Source of the DNA: G963667075 sp963667075
GTDB taxonomy: Bacteria; Pseudomonadota; Alphaproteobacteria; Micavibrionales; Micavibrionaceae
NCBI GenBank assembly: GCA_963667075.1
Contig: OY762938.1
Location: forward strand, 372,001 to 436,000
Direction of reading: 5' to 3'
Length of the DNA stretch: 64,000 nucleotides
Below, piece by piece: positions 27,724-36,315 of the stretch (positions are counted from its first letter, which is position 1; each line of letters opens with the position of its first letter). The notes under the pieces are model-generated. The model had not been told where the DNA came from and searched no databases. It worked only from the letters and a program-made list of their open reading frames with translations. The position numbers and the translations under genes are program-made.

Positions 27724-28395
27724 TCAACGCTCTACAAGAACATGAAAAAAGTAATATTTATGAACAGGGCTGGAATCATAGGCACAGGCAGTGCGTTTCC
27801 CGTCAATCTCCGGCGCATCGTAATCCGCATCCAATGTAAAAATCCCTTTATACTTTGTACTATTCATCGTTGCATCCTCAGGTGGAGCGCCATCCGGATT
27901 TTGAACATCAAAACGCTCGTTCACAGCGAGACACACCTCCAGAGGCACAGCGATACGCATCATCAGCTCTTTACCGGAAGCACCGCCATCCGTCCCGATA
28001 TCTGCTATGCCACTGCCCCCGATATACTCCCATTCTGTCCCAGTAGACCAGTCCGGCACAGGCCGCCATGTTACCCCCCCGCCATCGGGATGAAATACCT
28101 TATGCTCATCAGGCTGAGCGCTGGCATGTTCATAATCATTGTGTTCCCAGCGATCCGAATGAAAAGAAATATCGCTCTCTGACACACCTTTCCTCAGGAG
28201 TCTGTGCACCCCTCGTTCTACTTTAAGGGCATAGTCCAACAACTCCTCAACATACAATCCAGCCTGTTTTTTTGAGATTTTTGAAACATTCGTCCCTTGC
28301 ATTCCACGCGAAAAAGTCACCGCCAACGCAGCAAACAAAATAACACCTAACAATATGATAACAAACAGATTTCCCTGTTCAGATTTATGTCTCAT
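27724..28395 (-). CDS. Pilin-like membrane-anchored protein, unknown
   Basis: 223 aa. The N-terminus MRHKSEQGNLFVIILLGVILFAALAVTFSRG looks like a prepilin-type helix preceded by a short charged leader, in the QRGN(V/L)FFxI style of alphaproteobacterial pilin-like proteins, but without the usual G-FTLIE cleavage site. The periplasmic part has two cysteines near the end (PLEVCLAV, KRTACAYD). GGACAG precedes the ATG. It shares general layout with the pseudopilin cluster at 61-64 kb. Function is unknown; surface or secretion-related is a guess. Confidence 0.65.
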   Translation of the reverse strand: MRHKSEQGNLFVIILLGVILFAALAVTFSRGMQGTNVSKISKKQAGLYVEELLDYALKVERGVHRLLRKGVSESDISFHSDRWEHNDYEHASAQPDEHKVFHPDGGGVTWRPVPDWSTGTEWEYIGGSGIADIGTDGGASGKELMMRIAVPLEVCLAVNERFDVQNPDGAPPEDATMNSTKYKGIFTLDADYDAPEIDGKRTACAYDSSPVHKYYFFHVLVER

Positions 28396-28480
28396 GCCAC
28401 GCTGTCCTTAGTTCTGATTTCATTTAATATGTCGGGCTTAAATATACAGAAAATGGCAAAAAAAGCATAAGAAAATAAGA

Positions 28481-28513
28481 AAAAAGGATGTGCCCTTTGA
28501 ACACACCCTTTTT
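28481..28513 (-). terminator. Terminator of the small divergent transcript upstream of dapB
   Basis: AAAAAGGATGTG (28481-28492) pairs with CACACCCTTTTT (28502-28513), one mismatch; reading leftward the stem is followed by a T-rich run (TTTTTTCTTATTTTC). It lies 32 bp after the 20-aa ORF. Confidence 0.75.
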
Positions 28514-28544
28514 CTGAATCTAGTACAGACCCTTTCTTTGCTTC

Positions 28545-28607
28545 TTACTTTTTATTCAGGATCTTACTATCTTCTCCCCCCAACTCGTTCAACTGGCCTT
28601 TTGACAT
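28545..28607 (-). CDS. Candidate 20-aa peptide in a short promoter-terminator unit
   Basis: ATG at 28607 to TAA at 28545 encodes MSKGQLNELGGEDSKILNKK. It lies between a strong promoter (28635-28663) and a terminator (28481-28513), so a transcript of about 150 nt is expected. The ribosome site is weak (AAGAAG touching the start), so the RNA itself may be the product. No homolog recognised. Either a small protein gene or a small RNA. Confidence 0.4.
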   Translation of the reverse strand: MSKGQLNELGGEDSKILNKK

Positions 28608-28634
28608 CTTCTTGAACAGCGTCTTGTTAGTTAA

Positions 28635-28663
28635 TTTATGGCAAATAAAAATCATTATGTCAA
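28635..28663 (-). promoter_or_regulatory. Promoter of the small divergent transcript
   Basis: Read on the minus strand: TTGACA (28663-28658), 17-bp spacer, CATAAA (28640-28635). Perfect -35 box and good spacing. It faces away from the dapB promoter, whose -35 lies only 17 bp away. Confidence 0.65.
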
Positions 28664-28679
28664 GGCAAATCGGAATAAA

Positions 28680-28708
28680 TTGACGCATAGCACAAAGACC
28701 TTTATGCT
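28680..28708 (+). promoter_or_regulatory. dapB promoter, predicted start at the ATG
   Basis: TTGACG, 17-bp spacer, TATGCT. The -10 box ends 6 bp before the dapB ATG at 28715, and no Shine-Dalgarno lies between, so the mRNA is probably leaderless. Confidence 0.6.
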
Positions 28709-28714
28709 CTTTCT

Positions 28715-29446
28715 ATGGAGATTGGAATTACAGGTTGTCAGGGCCGCATGGGCCGCCTCTTTGTCGAGCATATCAAGGCAGCCAAATCCCTTGGCCTTGC
28801 CGGCTGCATAGATCGTGACGATTCTCCCGGCCCTCTATTTGAAAAAGCAGATGTTGTTATTGACTTTACCGCACCGGCCGCCACACTGGAATATGTCCGG
28901 CTGGCGGCCCAACATCGGACAGCTCTCATCATTGGGACGACAGGCTTAACCAAAGATCAAGAACAGGAAATAAAAAAAGCAGCAGAACACACAAAAATCC
29001 TGTATGCCGCCAATATGAGCATTGGCGTTAACCTTCTTCTTGCCCTCGTAGAACAGGCCGCAGCCCGGCTGGACGAACACCTGTTTGATTTGGAAATCGT
29101 TGAAACACATCACAAACATAAAATTGACGCCCCTTCCGGTACTGCACTGGCACTTGGCAAAGCCGCAGCCAAAGGACGGCATGTTGACTTTGAAAGCAAA
29201 AAAGTCGAGGCCCGTTATGGCATAACAGGCGGAAGATCTGTGGGCTCTATAGGCTTTGCTACTATGCGAGGCGGCGCGGTTGTCGGCGAACATACGGTCC
29301 GTTTTATAGGCGACTCTGAGCACATAGAACTCTCCCACAAGGCACAAGACCGCGCGCTCTTTGTGAAAGGTGCATTGAAAACTGCGCCCTGGCTTGTAAA
29401 ACAGCCGAACGGGCTGTACTCCATGCGCGATTTTCTCGGCCTTTAA
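28715..29446 (+). CDS. dapB: 4-hydroxy-tetrahydrodipicolinate reductase
   Basis: Lysine/diaminopimelate pathway: NAD(P)H reduction of HTPA. 243 aa. Rossmann motif MEIGITGCQGRMGRLFVE at the very N-terminus fixes the start. The DapB signature is ETHHKHKIDAPSGTALALGKA, with the catalytic His pair and Lys. The C-terminal AVVGEHTVRFIGDSEHIELSHKAQDR is typical. It lies downstream of the dnaK/dnaJ block, an order common in alphaproteobacteria. Probably translated from a leaderless message. Confidence 0.95.
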   Translation: MEIGITGCQGRMGRLFVEHIKAAKSLGLAGCIDRDDSPGPLFEKADVVIDFTAPAATLEYVRLAAQHRTALIIGTTGLTKDQEQEIKKAAEHTKILYAANMSIGVNLLLALVEQAAARLDEHLFDLEIVETHHKHKIDAPSGTALALGKAAAKGRHVDFESKKVEARYGITGGRSVGSIGFATMRGGAVVGEHTVRFIGDSEHIELSHKAQDRALFVKGALKTAPWLVKQPNGLYSMRDFLGL

Positions 29447-29543
29447 GCATGAACGTTTATTCATCAGAGATGCCCCTAAAGGCTCTGTTGCAAAAAATCC
29501 ATACATACATCACATAGCATACGAAATTTAATTCAAGCTACGC

Positions 29544-30197
29544 TTACTCACGTGCTTTCCCCTGTTCTGCTTCCATTGCCAGAATTTTTTCCTTCACATC
29601 AATGCCGCCGCGATAACCGCCGATACGGCCTGATGTTTCTATTACGCGGTGACAAGGTATCAAAAGCCCGACAGGATTCGCCCCTACCGCCTGCCCGACA
29701 GCCTGTGACGCATCGGGATTACCAATGAAGACAGCTACATCCTTGTAAGAAACAAGAGAGCCTGATGGGATTTTCAAAAGGGCTTCCCAGACCTGCCTTT
29801 GGAAGGGTGTCCCCTGATGCAGATCCAGTACAATAGAACTTTTCCCCTTATGCTCTTCATGCCCTTCCCAGATAGCCAGAACACGCTTCATCGTTTTTTT
29901 CGTGTCACTTTGATTTAACACAAAATCTTTCTTATGAAAGAACGAGAGCATATCATCATACGCTTCATCCCGCTTTTCCTGATCCAGAAACGATAACCAG
30001 CAAAGCCCAAATTCACTTTGCGCCAGCAACGCTTCCTTCCCAAAAGGCGTCTTGTGAAAGCCATAATAGATACAGGTGTTTTTTTCTACCCCATCCCCCT
30101 CATACCAGGAGACAAAAGCCTCGTGAATGATACCGCTGCCTAAAAGGCCCTCTTGCCAGACATCTTCCAGCGTTTTATTGTTTTCATTATTTTTCAT
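29544..30197 (-). CDS. ogt: Methylated-DNA--protein-cysteine methyltransferase (Ada/Ogt type)
   Basis: 217 aa. Suicide repair protein that moves the alkyl group from O6-alkylguanine to its own Cys. The active site IPCHRVI is intact, with the helix-turn-helix stretch GTPFQRQVWEALLKIPSGSLVSYKDVA and the C-terminal GRIGGYRGG motif. The N-terminal half is the usual RNase H-like Ada subdomain without the metal-binding DNA domain. The ATG at 30197 (MKNNENN) is chosen; longer frames extend into nth. Only 19 bp separate it from the divergent nth start. Confidence 0.9.
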   Translation of the reverse strand: MKNNENNKTLEDVWQEGLLGSGIIHEAFVSWYEGDGVEKNTCIYYGFHKTPFGKEALLAQSEFGLCWLSFLDQEKRDEAYDDMLSFFHKKDFVLNQSDTKKTMKRVLAIWEGHEEHKGKSSIVLDLHQGTPFQRQVWEALLKIPSGSLVSYKDVAVFIGNPDASQAVGQAVGANPVGLLIPCHRVIETSGRIGGYRGGIDVKEKILAMEAEQGKARE

Positions 30198-30216
30198 CCC
30201 TTTGAGATACAAGAAA

Positions 30217-30879
30217 ATGGCACTAAAGAAAAACGATATTTTAGAAATTTTTACCCGTTTGAGAGATTTGAACCCCACCCCCAAAGGAGAGCTCACATAC
30301 ACCAACGCTTACACGCTTCTGGTTGCCGTTATTTTATCCGCACAAGCCACCGATAAGGGCGTTAACAAAGCGACCCCGGCCCTGTTTGAGATAGCAGACA
30401 CACCGGAAAAAATGCTGGCTCTTGGTGAAGAAGGTCTAAAAACCTATATCAACACCATCGGTCTTTATAACAATAAGGCCAAAAGCATTATTCGCATGTC
30501 AGAGACTCTTGTTAAAGAACATGACGGGCACGTACCGGAAAACCGGGAAGCCCTTGTCAAACTCGCCGGTGTAGGCCGAAAAACAGCCAATGTCGTTTTA
30601 AACATCGCCTTTGGGCAACCTGCCATTGCCGTTGATACACATGTCTCACGCGTATCAAACCGCCTCGGTCTGGCAACTGGAAAAACACCGGAAAAAATCG
30701 AAGCAGAACTAGAAAAAATTATACCAAAAGAGTTTCTACAGCACGCACATCACTGGCTCATCCTACATGGACGCTATATTTGCAAAGCCAGAAAACCAGA
30801 TTGCGCACACTGCCCGATACATGATTTATGCCTGTTCAAAGAAAAAACAGCACCATATAGCGCATGCCATATAAAATGA
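30217..30879 (+). CDS. nth: Endonuclease III
   Basis: Base-excision repair glycosylase/AP lyase for oxidised pyrimidines. 220 aa. HhH-GPD motif with LAGVGRKTANVVLNIAFG (catalytic Lys) and VDTHVSRVSNRL (catalytic Asp). The [4Fe-4S] cluster ligands C-x6-C-x2-C-x5-C are complete near the C-terminus (CKARKPDCAHCPIHDLC). The ATG at 30217 matches the known N-terminus. Head to head with ogt, so each promoter must lie inside the neighbour's 5' end. Confidence 0.95.
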   Translation: MALKKNDILEIFTRLRDLNPTPKGELTYTNAYTLLVAVILSAQATDKGVNKATPALFEIADTPEKMLALGEEGLKTYINTIGLYNNKAKSIIRMSETLVKEHDGHVPENREALVKLAGVGRKTANVVLNIAFGQPAIAVDTHVSRVSNRLGLATGKTPEKIEAELEKIIPKEFLQHAHHWLILHGRYICKARKPDCAHCPIHDLCLFKEKTAPYSACHIK

Positions 30880-30902
30880 TCATAAGACATGCGCCACACA
30901 TC

Positions 30903-30918
30903 CGGCCCTTATGGGCCG
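30903..30918 (+). other. Perfect hairpin after nth
   Basis: CGGCCC-TTAT-GGGCCG. Position (24 bp after the nth stop) suits a terminator, but there is no T-run; possible mRNA 3'-end structure. Confidence 0.4.
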
Positions 30919-30972
30919 CGCGCCTGCCTGAAGGTTTTATGGGCGATTGAACCCAGACATACAATGACTTTT

Positions 30973-32010
30973 TCAAAATATGTCCAGAATCATTTTTTCC
31001 ATTCGGGAGTCAGGGTGATGAGGATTGCCTATAAGCCGCACATCATTTTCCTGCAAATTCATAAGAAGCGTCCAGCATGTTTCTGTCGAAGTATCAGGAT
31101 TTTTTTGAAAAACAGGTGTCATTTCTCCGTTCATCATATGACAAAGATCGTGAAACGAGACATCATCCTTTTGAGATAAAATACGCATATCATTGGCAAG
31201 ACGATCATAACGCTTCCATGTTGTACTGTTCGGAGATGTCGTATGAATCTGATCTTCCGCCTCCAGTGGTCCGACATAGTGATTTGTAAGAGCTAAAATG
31301 CCGTCTTTTTCCAATTTTCGTACATCAAAGGATGTAACACCGTGTTGTACAACCGCCATGTCACCCGTTCTATCCGCAATAAAAAAATTCTTGCCTGAAG
31401 CAACAGGAATGTTCTCAAAAAAAGACAAAGCCTCATCTACTGTTTTACACCGTTCAGCAATAAGACGTGTTACATGGCTGTTAGCTATTCCGTACTGTTC
31501 CTTCCAACAATAAGCAAAAGTAATTCCAATAAACAACCCACAATGATTTATAACATCCCAAGGTAAAAAGAAGTGGTGCTTTTTGGGAATACTGGCTTCG
31601 TTAACCATCCCCATATCAGAAATAGCCATGTAAGACCTATTGGGAAGCTTTACACTATAACGCTGAAAATGTTCTCCAACAACAGGATGCCAGTCATAAT
31701 TACGTACAACCCAGTTTTTCCCCGCCTGATCACAAAATCCACCAATAGAGCAGCAGCGTCTGCCAAATGATCGAATAAAGAAAATCTCCCCTAAAAGATA
31801 GCGGCTTGCCACTTGCGAAAAAGAGGCTCCATAGGCATGAGCCAGCCCTCTGATTTCTTCGAGAATTTCGGGTGCATATTGTTCATAAACGCCCACCTGA
31901 TTCTTTAAAAGATCCTGTTCATTTGTGTCTGAAAAAGAAACGCCCCACGACTTATAAAGTTCACCAAATTGTTGAGCAATTTCAAAGTGATTTCCTGTAA
32001 AAGAATACAT
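30973..32010 (-). CDS. C45 / acyl-transferase-type NTN hydrolase
   Basis: 345 aa. Resembles the acyl-CoA:6-aminopenicillanic-acid acyltransferase (peptidase C45) and choloylglycine-hydrolase-like NTN fold: nucleophile region FGRRCCSIGG, then WVVRNYDWHP (Arg/Asn-x-Asp of the family), FIGITFAYCW, ANSHVTRLIAERCKTVDEAL, and ILALTNHYVG for the oxyanion Asn. It would need autocleavage before the Cys (CCS, residues about 85-87) to mature. Substrate unknown: an N-acyl amide or peptide. It reads alone between nth and bactofilin. Confidence 0.78.
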   Translation of the reverse strand: MYSFTGNHFEIAQQFGELYKSWGVSFSDTNEQDLLKNQVGVYEQYAPEILEEIRGLAHAYGASFSQVASRYLLGEIFFIRSFGRRCCSIGGFCDQAGKNWVVRNYDWHPVVGEHFQRYSVKLPNRSYMAISDMGMVNEASIPKKHHFFLPWDVINHCGLFIGITFAYCWKEQYGIANSHVTRLIAERCKTVDEALSFFENIPVASGKNFFIADRTGDMAVVQHGVTSFDVRKLEKDGILALTNHYVGPLEAEDQIHTTSPNSTTWKRYDRLANDMRILSQKDDVSFHDLCHMMNGEMTPVFQKNPDTSTETCWTLLMNLQENDVRLIGNPHHPDSRMEKMILDIF

Positions 32011-32057
32011 ACAAGCTCCTATAATGTCCCCGGATAAAATCTTTGAGTAAGTAAAAA

Positions 32058-32081
32058 AAACAGCACCCTAAGATGCTGTTT
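32058..32081 (-). terminator. Terminator of the bactofilin gene
   Basis: AAACAGCA / TGCTGTTT stem with 8-nt loop (32058-32065 with 32074-32081), followed leftward by a T8 run. It lies 31 bp past the bactofilin stop. Confidence 0.85.
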
Positions 32082-32111
32082 CTCTGATTCGATTATTTTC
32101 TTTTACTCAAA

Positions 32112-32864
32112 TTACGCAGCCACTGTTTCATTCCGTGGTGTTTCATTGGCCGGTGCAGAAGCCCGCACGGTAGATTTTACAGGTCTGGAAGCTGAAGAAT
32201 CGGCTGATACCAGCGGAGTCACCGTACCATCCAGAACCGCACCGGCTTCAACAGCCAACTCACGATATGACACAGAGCCTGTAATAGAACCACCTGAACA
32301 AATTGTCAGACGGCCATTCACTGTCAGATCACCTTCAAAACGACCGGCAATCGTAGCCTCTTCAATTTCAACGGTCCCGAAATAAACACCGGTTTCAGCG
32401 ATTTCAAGAACTTTCGCGCCTTTGAGAGCGGCTTCAACTGTTCCTTCAACGACAAGATGATCACAAGCTTCGATCTCACCAGACATTGTAATACCCGGCC
32501 CCAATGTCAGTTTACGGTCAGATCCTGTCGACGAAGACTTGGGCACTGTATAAGAGGATGGCGCAGAATAACCTGTGTTATTTGAGCCATACCGTCCCGC
32601 AGGAACTGAATGCCCCTGTTTTTGGAAAGGGCCTGTCCCTGCCGGTGCTGATGACCGACCTGACGTGTTATCGGAAGATGTTTGTTGGTCTAATGGTGAA
32701 GACATCGTTGTATTTTCCTTTTCGTTTGTAGCTCTGTTTTGTGTTTCCATGTCTTTTTGCATAGAAACATTTTTTTGTGCATGCGTAGTCTCTTGAGTAT
32801 CCTGAACCGGTTCGCTCTGGATTGATGGCGTAGTTTGTACATCTGATTTTGGACGATGAAACAT
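32112..32864 (-). CDS. Bactofilin
   Basis: 250 aa. The central 100 residues (about 117-220) are a bactofilin (DUF583) beta-helix: KLTLGPGITMSGEIEACDHLVVEGTVEAAL, ...YFGTVEIEEATIAGRFEGDLTVNGRL. Bactofilins polymerise without nucleotide and organise cell-wall or stalk machinery at the inner membrane. The first 115 residues are Ser/Thr/Gln-rich and disordered, unusually long for the family; the C-terminal 25 are Ala/Ser-rich. Monocistronic, with its own terminator. Confidence 0.9.
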   Translation of the reverse strand: MFHRPKSDVQTTPSIQSEPVQDTQETTHAQKNVSMQKDMETQNRATNEKENTTMSSPLDQQTSSDNTSGRSSAPAGTGPFQKQGHSVPAGRYGSNNTGYSAPSSYTVPKSSSTGSDRKLTLGPGITMSGEIEACDHLVVEGTVEAALKGAKVLEIAETGVYFGTVEIEEATIAGRFEGDLTVNGRLTICSGGSITGSVSYRELAVEAGAVLDGTVTPLVSADSSASRPVKSTVRASAPANETPRNETVAA

Positions 32865-33074
32865 AAGAATATCCCTTCCTAAATAAAAATAAAAAACGTA
32901 CCGTCGCTATTTCTCTAACAACCCTAAAAAGATCGTTCAATATTTTTTGCTGGTATCTGGGACAGACCGTAACATGATACAGATTAGATACGCAAGAGCC
33001 TAAAACAGCTTTTTTCAAAAAGCTTTATAACCAACTGATAATAAATAATAATTAGCTGTGCGTTAATATTTTAC

Positions 33075-34961
33075 TTAAGACTCCGGGTGAAAGTGATCAA
33101 AAATTTGTTTTGCTAGAATTTTCGAGATTCCCTCCACTTTTTCCAGATCAGAAAGAGCTGCATTTTCAACAGATTTAGCCGATCCAAAAAATAACAAAAG
33201 TGCCTTTTTTCTTTTTGCCCCTATACCAGACAAAGTATCAAGAACAGAACGGGACATATCCTTTTTTCGTCGAGTCCTGTGCGCCCCTATAGCGAAACGA
33301 TGCGCCTCGTCTCGTAATCTTTGCGCGTAAAAAAGGCGACTATCTTTCTCAGGAAAGGAGAACTCTTTTTTACCCTTCATAAAAAATCTTTCCCTACCTG
33401 CATTTCTGTCCGGCCCCTTCGCGATAGCCAAAACGGTCAACTCATTTTCTACGTTCAGCTCTTCGAGCACCTCATGAACAGCATTCAACTGACCAAGCCC
33501 TCCATCAATCAAAAGCAAATCCGGCCAGTTTTCTTCACCAGGTCCCTGCCCCTCCTTCAAGGCTCTTGAAAAACGACGCTTCATCACTTCACGCATCATG
33601 GCATAATCGTCAGGCCCTTCTGCTTCTCTTACGTTAAATACCCGGTATGCTTTCTTGATAAACCCGGCAGGCCCTGCGACAATCATCGCCCCCACTCTGT
33701 TTGTACCGGATATATGGCTATTGTCATAAACTTCTATCCGCTCAGGCATATCCGTCATACCTATATGAAAGGCAAAAGCCGCCAGACTTTCTTTTTCTTT
33801 ATAAACTTTGTTTTTATGAGATTTCAGCGCATCAACCGCGTTTTTTTCAACAAACCCCATCAACCGCCCGCGCTTTCCACGCTGAGGCCTTATAATATGA
33901 ACCTTTCTCTTCGCCTTATCTGACAAAGCCTCTTCAAGTAGAGATGTTTCCATCACGTCTTTGTTCACAATAATTTCTGGCGGCACGGGCTTGTTCTCGT
34001 AGAACTGCATAAGAAAGGCAGACAAAATCTCCTCTTCCGTATCGCTATCAGCATGCTTTGGGAAAAAAGCCTTATTGCCAAAGTTCTGTCCACCTCTAAA
34101 AAAGAATATGTTAACACAAGAGATCCCCTCTTCCTGATATATCGCTACAACATCCGCCTCATTAATCCCTTCCAGGTTAATATCCTGTTTAGCCTGAATA
34201 TCGGTCAGGGCTTTTATCCGATCGCGACAGAACGCTGCTTTCTCAAACGCCATCTCCTTGCTGTATTTTTGCATCATCTTGACGAGATGATCCTGAATTT
34301 TTCGGCTCTGACCAGACAAAAAGGCGGCATTTTCTTCAACCTGTGCAGCATATTCTTTTTCAGACACATACCCAACACACGGCGCAGTACAGCGCTTAAT
34401 ATGATATTGTAGACAAGGCCTGCTACGCGTCGCAAAGACGCTATCCGTACAGTTACGCAACATAAAAGCCTTTTGCAAAGCCGCAAGCGTTCTATTCACT
34501 GAACCAGCATTCGCAAAAGGGCCAAAATATTGCCCTTCAAGGGTCCGCGCCCCCCTATGCTTAACCAATTGCGGAAACGCATGCCCTTTTGTCAGCACAA
34601 TATAGGGAAAGGATTTATCATCTCTCAACAGAACATTATAACGTGGCTTAAGCTTTTTAATGAGATTAGCTTCAAGTAACAGTGCTTCTACCTCTGTATG
34701 CGTATGAATGAATTGCATCTTATATGTGCGGGCAATCATACGCTGAATTCTAACAGGCTGTTTCTGAGGCCTTGTATAATTTACAACCCTTTTTTTCAAG
34801 CTCTTCGCCTTACCGACATAAAGCGCCTGCCCCGCATCGTCCAGCATACGATACACGCCAGGCGTATCGGGCAGCCCCTTAACATAGTCCGCAATCACCT
34901 TCACGCCCCGTTCAATAGAAGAAGGCTGTTCTATATATAGGCCGTTTTCACTCATACTCAT
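33075..34961 (-). CDS. uvrC: Excinuclease ABC subunit C
   Basis: Dual-incision nuclease of nucleotide excision repair. 628 aa, normal. GIY-YIG domain (TPGVYRMLDDAGQALYVGKA), the Cys-rich linker and UVR helix (CLQYHIKRCTAPCVGYVS), RNase H-like 3' domain starting IEVYDNSHISGTNRVGAMIV with LLLIDGGLGQLNA, and C-terminal tandem HhH (LDTLSGIGAKRKKALLLFFGSA, LEKVEGISKILAKQIFDHF). Two near Met starts are possible at the N-terminus. A weak AAGCTTTTT hairpin follows the stop. Confidence 0.96.
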   Translation of the reverse strand: MSMSENGLYIEQPSSIERGVKVIADYVKGLPDTPGVYRMLDDAGQALYVGKAKSLKKRVVNYTRPQKQPVRIQRMIARTYKMQFIHTHTEVEALLLEANLIKKLKPRYNVLLRDDKSFPYIVLTKGHAFPQLVKHRGARTLEGQYFGPFANAGSVNRTLAALQKAFMLRNCTDSVFATRSRPCLQYHIKRCTAPCVGYVSEKEYAAQVEENAAFLSGQSRKIQDHLVKMMQKYSKEMAFEKAAFCRDRIKALTDIQAKQDINLEGINEADVVAIYQEEGISCVNIFFFRGGQNFGNKAFFPKHADSDTEEEILSAFLMQFYENKPVPPEIIVNKDVMETSLLEEALSDKAKRKVHIIRPQRGKRGRLMGFVEKNAVDALKSHKNKVYKEKESLAAFAFHIGMTDMPERIEVYDNSHISGTNRVGAMIVAGPAGFIKKAYRVFNVREAEGPDDYAMMREVMKRRFSRALKEGQGPGEENWPDLLLIDGGLGQLNAVHEVLEELNVENELTVLAIAKGPDRNAGRERFFMKGKKEFSFPEKDSRLFYAQRLRDEAHRFAIGAHRTRRKKDMSRSVLDTLSGIGAKRKKALLLFFGSAKSVENAALSDLEKVEGISKILAKQIFDHFHPES

Positions 34962-35017
34962 TGTGATAGGACAAAAGAAAGGAAGAGCAAAGTTTTTTTC
35001 AGTTTTTTAAAATTTCA

Positions 35018-35046
35018 TTGACATAACCCGATTAAAAGATTATGAC
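35018..35046 (+). promoter_or_regulatory. Promoter of the pentapeptide-repeat gene
   Basis: TTGACA, 17-bp spacer, TATGAC; 58 bp before the ATG at 35105, which has GGGGAG upstream. Confidence 0.55.
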
Positions 35047-35104
35047 ATATATCGTTGTGTGTGAGATTTAATATATTTTGTTTTCTAATGTGGGGAGAAA
35101 AACA

Positions 35105-35710
35105 ATGCGCGCAACACAACTGCGCTCCAAAGATGGAGCGCTTCTTTTCGAAGGTATTTATCCAACTTTTACAACCTGCCTTGAAGCGGCTGTTCAGCAA
35201 GGTGTCAAACTCGACCATCTCGACCTGTCAGGCCAGGATCTGCGACACGCCAATCTTGATAATGCCATCATCAGGTGGGGAGATTTTACACAGGCCGATC
35301 TCTCTGGCGCCAATATCAGCGAGGCTGTTCTGGATGACTCTGACTTTTCCTGCGCCAATATGATTAATATATGCGGCTGCTACAGTTCCTTTAAGAGATG
35401 CCTGTTTTTGGAAACAGCGTTTGGGGCCTCCGATTTTTCTGAAAGCATCATAGACAGAGCAACATTCGCAGGCCCGTCCATGTTTTCCATTCCTTTTGCA
35501 CGAACAAGCCAGATGAATTTCTGTCTCTATCAGGATGAAAGCGGACAGAAACATAATATGAACCACCCGCCCCTCGTCATTACGGGCCTGAAACACACGC
35601 TTATCCTTTTAGAAGATATCGCTCTGATCAACAACAAACCCATCAAAAAAGAAAAACTGGAATCCTTGCTCATGCGCTATCAGGCACAAAGAAGAAAGAA
35701 AATAGCATAG
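35105..35710 (+). CDS. Pentapeptide-repeat protein
   Basis: 201 aa. Residues about 35-110 carry A(D/N)LxX repeats (LDLSGQDLRHANLDNAIIRW, FTQADLSGANISEAVLDDSD, FSCANM), giving a short right-handed quadrilateral helix; Cys-rich coil (INICGCYSSFKRC) in the middle. The last 60 residues are a separate helical tail (LKHTLILLEDIALINNKP, LESLLMRYQAQRRKK). Too short a repeat domain for a clear Qnr/McbG DNA mimic; function unknown. Followed by a small gene 77 bp later. Confidence 0.8.
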   Translation: MRATQLRSKDGALLFEGIYPTFTTCLEAAVQQGVKLDHLDLSGQDLRHANLDNAIIRWGDFTQADLSGANISEAVLDDSDFSCANMINICGCYSSFKRCLFLETAFGASDFSESIIDRATFAGPSMFSIPFARTSQMNFCLYQDESGQKHNMNHPPLVITGLKHTLILLEDIALINNKPIKKEKLESLLMRYQAQRRKKIA

Positions 35711-35787
35711 CTAAAATTTTCTTTACATAAAAACAATAATTGTTATATATTGCCTTCCTTAAAATAAAAAATAAAGAGGGTTTTAAC

Positions 35788-36090
35788 ATGTCTACAGATA
35801 CTATTTTAGATAACGTTATAGAAAATATAACCGGAGTCACACTGACCTTTAACGACATATCATTTGGTGATTTTACGAAAGCATGGGAGAAATTAGGTGC
35901 TGAGTTTCATGGAAAAGAAGGCGTCTCTATAAGATGCAACATTGATACCTGCTCAAATTATGGTACAGGTGATCGTGCTATAACCATTTCACGTGAGCCT
36001 CATAAAAATAATGAACAGACCTTTCTTGCGACGATAGAGAAAGCCCACGCACTCCTTGGTGGACCAGCAGCAGTTCCTTCACCTTCATAG
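35788..36090 (+). CDS. Small hypothetical protein (intact copy of a duplicated family)
   Basis: 100 aa, ATG at 35788 with AGAGGG upstream. Mixed alpha/beta, no signal peptide or membrane segment; a Cys pair lies at CNIDTC. No family recognised. A degenerate, 5'-truncated relative follows at 36116-36247 (compare GDRAITISREPHKNNEQTFL with ITRIITVSHEFTKPDSSAFF), so the gene was once tandem. Confidence 0.65.
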   Translation: MSTDTILDNVIENITGVTLTFNDISFGDFTKAWEKLGAEFHGKEGVSIRCNIDTCSNYGTGDRAITISREPHKNNEQTFLATIEKAHALLGGPAAVPSPS

Positions 36091-36115
36091 TCCCCTGCCC
36101 CAAACGTATTCATTA

Positions 36116-36247
36116 TGTGTAATCCCCTCTAAAAATGGAGGGATTACACGAATAATAACCGTTTCGCATGAATTTACCAAGCCTGACAGTTCTGCATTTT
36201 TTGCCGCCATCAAGAAAGCAGAAAAACGTCTTGCGCCTCCCAAGTAG
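36116..36247 (+). pseudogene. Truncated paralog of the preceding small gene
   Basis: About 44 codons in one frame to the TAG at 36245 match the C-terminal half of the 100-aa protein just upstream. The 5' half is missing, and the only ATG in frame (36056) lies inside the intact gene in another frame. A 9-13 bp stem (GTGTAATCC / GGATTACAC, 36117-36149) covers the start of the homologous segment. Confidence 0.6.
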
Positions 36248-36315
36248 TTTATTAATCACAAGACGCCGAACATGACGCCCGTCTAAAAAAAGGAAACCAA
36301 CTCAGCGTTTTTGAT

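Noticed and set aside
36056..36247. 63-aa ORF starting at an ATG at 36056
   Set aside because: Its first 20 codons lie in another frame of the preceding gene; only the last 44 codons show homology, so it is listed as a truncated paralog.
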